10,482 bases of DNA from NCBI GenBank assembly GCA_029932495.1, contig JAOZPY010000068.1, positions 1-10,482 on the forward strand, given 5' to 3'. This stretch comes from Desulfobacterales bacterium (GTDB taxonomy: Bacteria > Desulfobacterota > Desulfobacteria > Desulfobacterales > JAFDCJ01). The translations under genes and the position numbers were made by a program. Positions within the stretch are counted from its first letter, which is position 1. The number at the start of each line of letters is the position of its first letter. This document shows, one piece after another, positions 7,379 to 10,482 of the stretch. The notes beneath the pieces were generated by a model. That model was not told the DNA's origin, made no database searches, and saw only the letters and a program-made list of their open reading frames with translations.

Positions 7379-8232
7379 AACGGTTTCTGACGGCATTTAT
7401 ACTGGCCTTAGCCATCCATGGACTGGTTTTTTTCCTGGGTGGGCGCTGGCTGAATGTTTTTTCACCCCCGCCGGGCCCGCCGAAACCCGTCACCATCAGC
7501 CTGGCAGCCGTCAAGTATTCCCGGGCGGATAAAGTCCCGGCAGGCAAAAAGGCACAAAGCGCCCCCAAACCTCACCCCATTGCTCCCGAGATTGCCCGGC
7601 CCCCAAAAAGTGCGCCCCTGCCCCACAAGCCACGGTCGATCGCCAAAACCATGGCCCCGCAAATGCCGCCCACGCCTGAAAAAAGGCCCCTGCCCCCCAA
7701 ACCCAAAAAAAGCCTCAAACGGCTGACCCGCACAAAGCCGGCGGCCGAAATTTCCCGGCCTAAGCCGCAAATCCGGAAGCAGCCGGCCCCCGCGCCGGTC
7801 CGTCAACCCATACATCCAAAGGAAAGCGGAAGTTTCCCGGAAAAAAAGCCCCAACTTCCCCCTGCTTCCAGTGGTATTCCTTCCGCCATCACTTCCGCTC
7901 CCCATAGCGGCACCCCGACAACAGCAGACAAAACAAGACCGTCGGCATCCGGGACCACCACAATGGCCCGGCCGTTGTATGTCAAAAATTCCGCTCCGCG
8001 ATATCCCCGCCGGGCCCGACAGAAGGGATTCGAGGGCACCGTGGTGCTGGAAGTCCTGGTGGATGAAAACGGAAAAATAAAGGAGCTGAAACTTTTTCGG
8101 TCCAGCGGTCATGCCATTCTGGACAGGGCCGCCGTGGCTTCCGTGAAAAAATGGCTTTTTGCCCCCGGGGCCATCAACGGTGCCCCGGCGCAGATGTGGG
8201 TCAAGGTGCCGATCCGTTTTAAGTTGAACTAG
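7375..8232 (+). CDS. tonB: Energy-transducing protein TonB
   Basis: Connects the ExbB-ExbD motor to outer-membrane receptors, probably the receptor at the start of this operon. It has 285 residues: an N-terminal membrane anchor (about 4-22), a long Pro/Lys-rich periplasm-spanning stretch (about 31-195), and a C-terminal TonB domain (about 205-285). The C-terminal domain shows YPRRARQKGFEGTVVLEVLV (210-229), LDRAAVASVKKWLFAPG (249-265) and a final VPIRFKL strand. In the anchor, the SxxxH motif of E. coli TonB appears as A11xxxH15: the histidine is kept, the serine is not. The GTG start overlaps the exbD stop by 4 bases with AGGAA 8 bases upstream. It is the last gene of the plus-strand unit and is followed by a hairpin terminator. 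Confidence 0.93.
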   Translation: MKRFLTAFILALAIHGLVFFLGGRWLNVFSPPPGPPKPVTISLAAVKYSRADKVPAGKKAQSAPKPHPIAPEIARPPKSAPLPHKPRSIAKTMAPQMPPTPEKRPLPPKPKKSLKRLTRTKPAAEISRPKPQIRKQPAPAPVRQPIHPKESGSFPEKKPQLPPASSGIPSAITSAPHSGTPTTADKTRPSASGTTTMARPLYVKNSAPRYPRRARQKGFEGTVVLEVLVDENGKIKELKLFRSSGHAILDRAAVASVKKWLFAPGAINGAPAQMWVKVPIRFKLN

Positions 8233-8332
8233 GGCCACGATGCCCCGGCTGGCATCACTAAAAACAGGCCCCCTGAAATCAGGCGACCTGTTTTAAAAAC
8301 CGTCCAAGCAGTTAAAAGACCGCTTCCCGAAG
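8233..8332. other. Convergent intergenic region between tonB and dsrP
   Basis: One hundred bases separate the two convergent stop codons. I see no gene. It holds a perfect 6-base inverted repeat GATGCC/GGCATC at 8239-8256 with a 6-base loop, the larger hairpin at 8260-8294, and a small GCTTC/GAAGC palindrome at 8322-8333 that touches the dsrP stop codon and is followed on the minus strand by TTTT. The last could help end dsr transcripts but is weak. Confidence 0.7.
8260..8294. terminator. Probable bidirectional intrinsic terminator
   Basis: AAAACAGG (8261-8268) pairs with CCTGTTTT (8287-8294). Inside it, across a 3x3 internal loop, CCTG (8272-8275) pairs with CAGG (8280-8283) around a 4-base loop. 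The plus-strand 3' arm ends in TTTT and the minus-strand 3' arm ends in TTTTT, so the same structure can stop transcripts arriving from tonB and from dsrP. The GC part of the outer stem is only 4 pairs, so efficiency is uncertain. Confidence 0.65.
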
Positions 8333-9487
<1,155 letters not shown>

Positions 9488-9496
9488 AATCACCTC
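9488..9496 (-). promoter_or_regulatory. Extended Shine-Dalgarno site of dsrP
   Basis: On the minus strand GAGGTGAT (9496 down to 9489) complements eight bases of the 16S 3' tail and stands one base before ATG 9487. It overlaps the dsrO stop codon (TGA, 9497-9495), consistent with coupled translation. Confidence 0.6.
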
Positions 9497-10283
9497 ACAC
9501 GATATAGTAAACGCACGGCTCCGTGCCCAGCTCCTGTTTACGGCGAATGGTGTAATTGGTTTTGATCAGCTCGCGCACCTCGGAATCCGGATCATACAGG
9601 TCGCCGAAGGCCAGTTTGCCTTCGGCGGCCTCCACGCAGGCCGGCAGTTTGCCTTCGGCCAGCCGCTCGGCGCAAAAATTGCATTTTTCAACCACCCCCT
9701 TGGTCCGGGTGGGAAATTTGGCATCGGTCTGCTTGATGAACGGGCGTGGATCGCGCCAGTTGAAGCTGCGGGCGCCGAACGGACAGGCTGCCATGCAAAA
9801 CCGGCAGCCGATGCAGCGATGAAAATCCATCAGCACGATGCCGTCCGATGCGCGCTTGAAAGTCGCCTGGGTCGGACAGGCCCGCACGCAGGGCGGGTTT
9901 TCACAGTGATTGCATAAAACCAGAAACGGCCGATTTTCAACTTCCTCGCTTAAAAACTGGGCGGCCTTGCCCGGGAAGGCATTGTGGTAATGCTCCTCCC
10001 AGATCCACTTGATCTCATGGCGCTTGTCTTCGAAGTGCGGAATGTTGTGGATTTTATTGCAGGCTTCGATCAGCGGCTCCATGTCCTCAACGGACTCGAA
10101 CTGGCGCGTGTCGATGACCATCGCCCATTGTTTGGCCGTTAGGGCCTTTTCGCCCCGCTTGATATGTTCCCTGGATTTTTCAGCGTGACCTTCGGTGGCC
10201 AGGGCATTGTAAACCGGCCGGGTCATCAGTGCCAGCGAAGAAATACCAAAAAACTGCAAAACGCGTCTTCTACTGCTGTCCAT
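9495..10283 (-). CDS. dsrO: DsrO, Tat-exported iron-sulfur subunit of the DsrMKJOP complex
   Basis: Periplasmic ferredoxin-like subunit that should carry electrons between DsrJ and DsrP. It has 262 residues. The N-terminus has a twin-arginine signal (SSRRRVLQFFG, residues 3-13, then a hydrophobic stretch). Complete cysteine motifs are CNHCENPPCVRACP (124-137) and CIGCRFCMAACP (157-168). The third region has Cys201, Cys204 and Cys216 (CNFC...ACVEAA), and an isolated Cys75 (EACNKIHN) supplies a fourth ligand. That makes 12 ligands, enough for three [4Fe-4S] clusters. The first three cysteines of the usual N-terminal motif and the last of the C-terminal motif are absent. A further Cys257 lies near the C-terminus. 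ATG 10283 is taken as start, 7 bases after AAGGAGA; GTG 10286 is possible. It overlaps the dsrJ stop by one base (TGATG). Confidence 0.93.
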   Translation of the reverse strand: MDSSRRRVLQFFGISSLALMTRPVYNALATEGHAEKSREHIKRGEKALTAKQWAMVIDTRQFESVEDMEPLIEACNKIHNIPHFEDKRHEIKWIWEEHYHNAFPGKAAQFLSEEVENRPFLVLCNHCENPPCVRACPTQATFKRASDGIVLMDFHRCIGCRFCMAACPFGARSFNWRDPRPFIKQTDAKFPTRTKGVVEKCNFCAERLAEGKLPACVEAAEGKLAFGDLYDPDSEVRELIKTNYTIRRKQELGTEPCVYYIV

Positions 10284-10482
10284 CACGTTTTCTCCTTCGG
10301 GTTATCGAGATGACAATCCCAGCAATAAGGTCTGACCGAGGCGTAATCGTGACAACGGTCACAAAACTGCGCCTTGTTGGAGTGACAGTCCAGGCAGGTG
10401 TTGGACAGACTCATGTTGTATTGCTTTCCGCTGGGACTCACGTACACTCTATCGCCTTCCCGCACCACCGACTCACGCCATT
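10283..10482 (-). CDS. dsrJ: DsrJ, triheme cytochrome c subunit of the DsrMKJOP complex (5' partial)
   Basis: Periplasmic c-type cytochrome of the Dsr transmembrane complex. Only the last 65 codons are in the window; the gene continues past the right edge. Three CxxCH heme-binding sites are visible: CLDCH (fragment 29-33), CDRCH (40-44) and CWDCH (53-57), the number known for DsrJ. The stretch VVREGDRVYV then YNMSLSNTC before the first heme site is also typical of sulfate-reducer DsrJ. The unusual cysteine heme ligand described for DsrJ would be in the missing N-terminal part, so it cannot be checked here. The stop overlaps the dsrO start, and dsrK and dsrM are expected further upstream on this strand. 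Confidence 0.9.
   Translation of the reverse strand, partial: WRESVVREGDRVYVSPSGKQYNMSLSNTCLDCHSNKAQFCDRCHDYASVRPYCWDCHLDNPKEKT
10291..10297 (-). promoter_or_regulatory. Ribosome-binding site of dsrO
   Basis: AAGGAGA on the minus strand lies 7 bases before ATG 10283 and 4 before GTG 10286. The 7-base spacing favours the ATG. The site is inside the 3' end of dsrJ. Confidence 0.6.

Overview
The window comes from a GC-rich bacterium, most probably a sulfate-reducing Desulfobacterota (Desulfobacterales-like). The main evidence is a dsrJ-dsrO-dsrP gene tail on the minus strand. It encodes the periplasmic and membrane part of the DsrMKJOP complex, and the tail ends directly after dsrP. The plus strand carries a TonB-dependent corrinoid uptake system of the kind seen in Gram-negative anaerobes. 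Genus assignment is not possible from sequence reading alone.

Positions 1-8232 (plus strand) look like one long transcription unit whose start lies upstream of the window. In order it encodes: a BtuB-type TonB-dependent outer-membrane receptor (5' end missing); a secreted multidomain surface protein with a fibronectin-like module, acidic calcium-type repeats, a choice-of-anchor-U-like domain and a Cys plus hydrophobic helix plus basic tail sorting signal; the ABC importer BtuF-BtuC-BtuD; and a dedicated energy module ExbB-ExbD-TonB. All junctions overlap except btuD/exbB, where there is a 54-base gap. The genes make a complete path: outer-membrane capture and TonB-driven entry, periplasmic hand-over to BtuF, then ATP-driven transport by BtuC2D2. 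BtuF keeps both glutamates that dock to BtuC, and BtuC keeps the matching arginines. The aromatic cobalamin-pocket residues of the E. coli protein are largely replaced.

Positions 8233-8332 form a convergent intergenic region with an A-stem-T hairpin (8260-8294) that can terminate transcription in both directions.

Positions 8333-10482 (minus strand) hold dsrP (NrfD/PsrC-type quinone-interacting membrane protein), dsrO (Tat-exported iron-sulfur protein) and the 3' part of dsrJ (triheme cytochrome c). The rest of dsrJ and presumably dsrK and dsrM lie beyond the right edge. DsrO lacks exactly the four cysteines that would form one of the four clusters of its wider family, leaving ligands for three.

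The least understood element is the surface protein at 1823-3568. Its place between receptor and importer suggests a role in corrinoid capture at the cell surface, but its N-terminal domain is not one I can assign to a characterised family.
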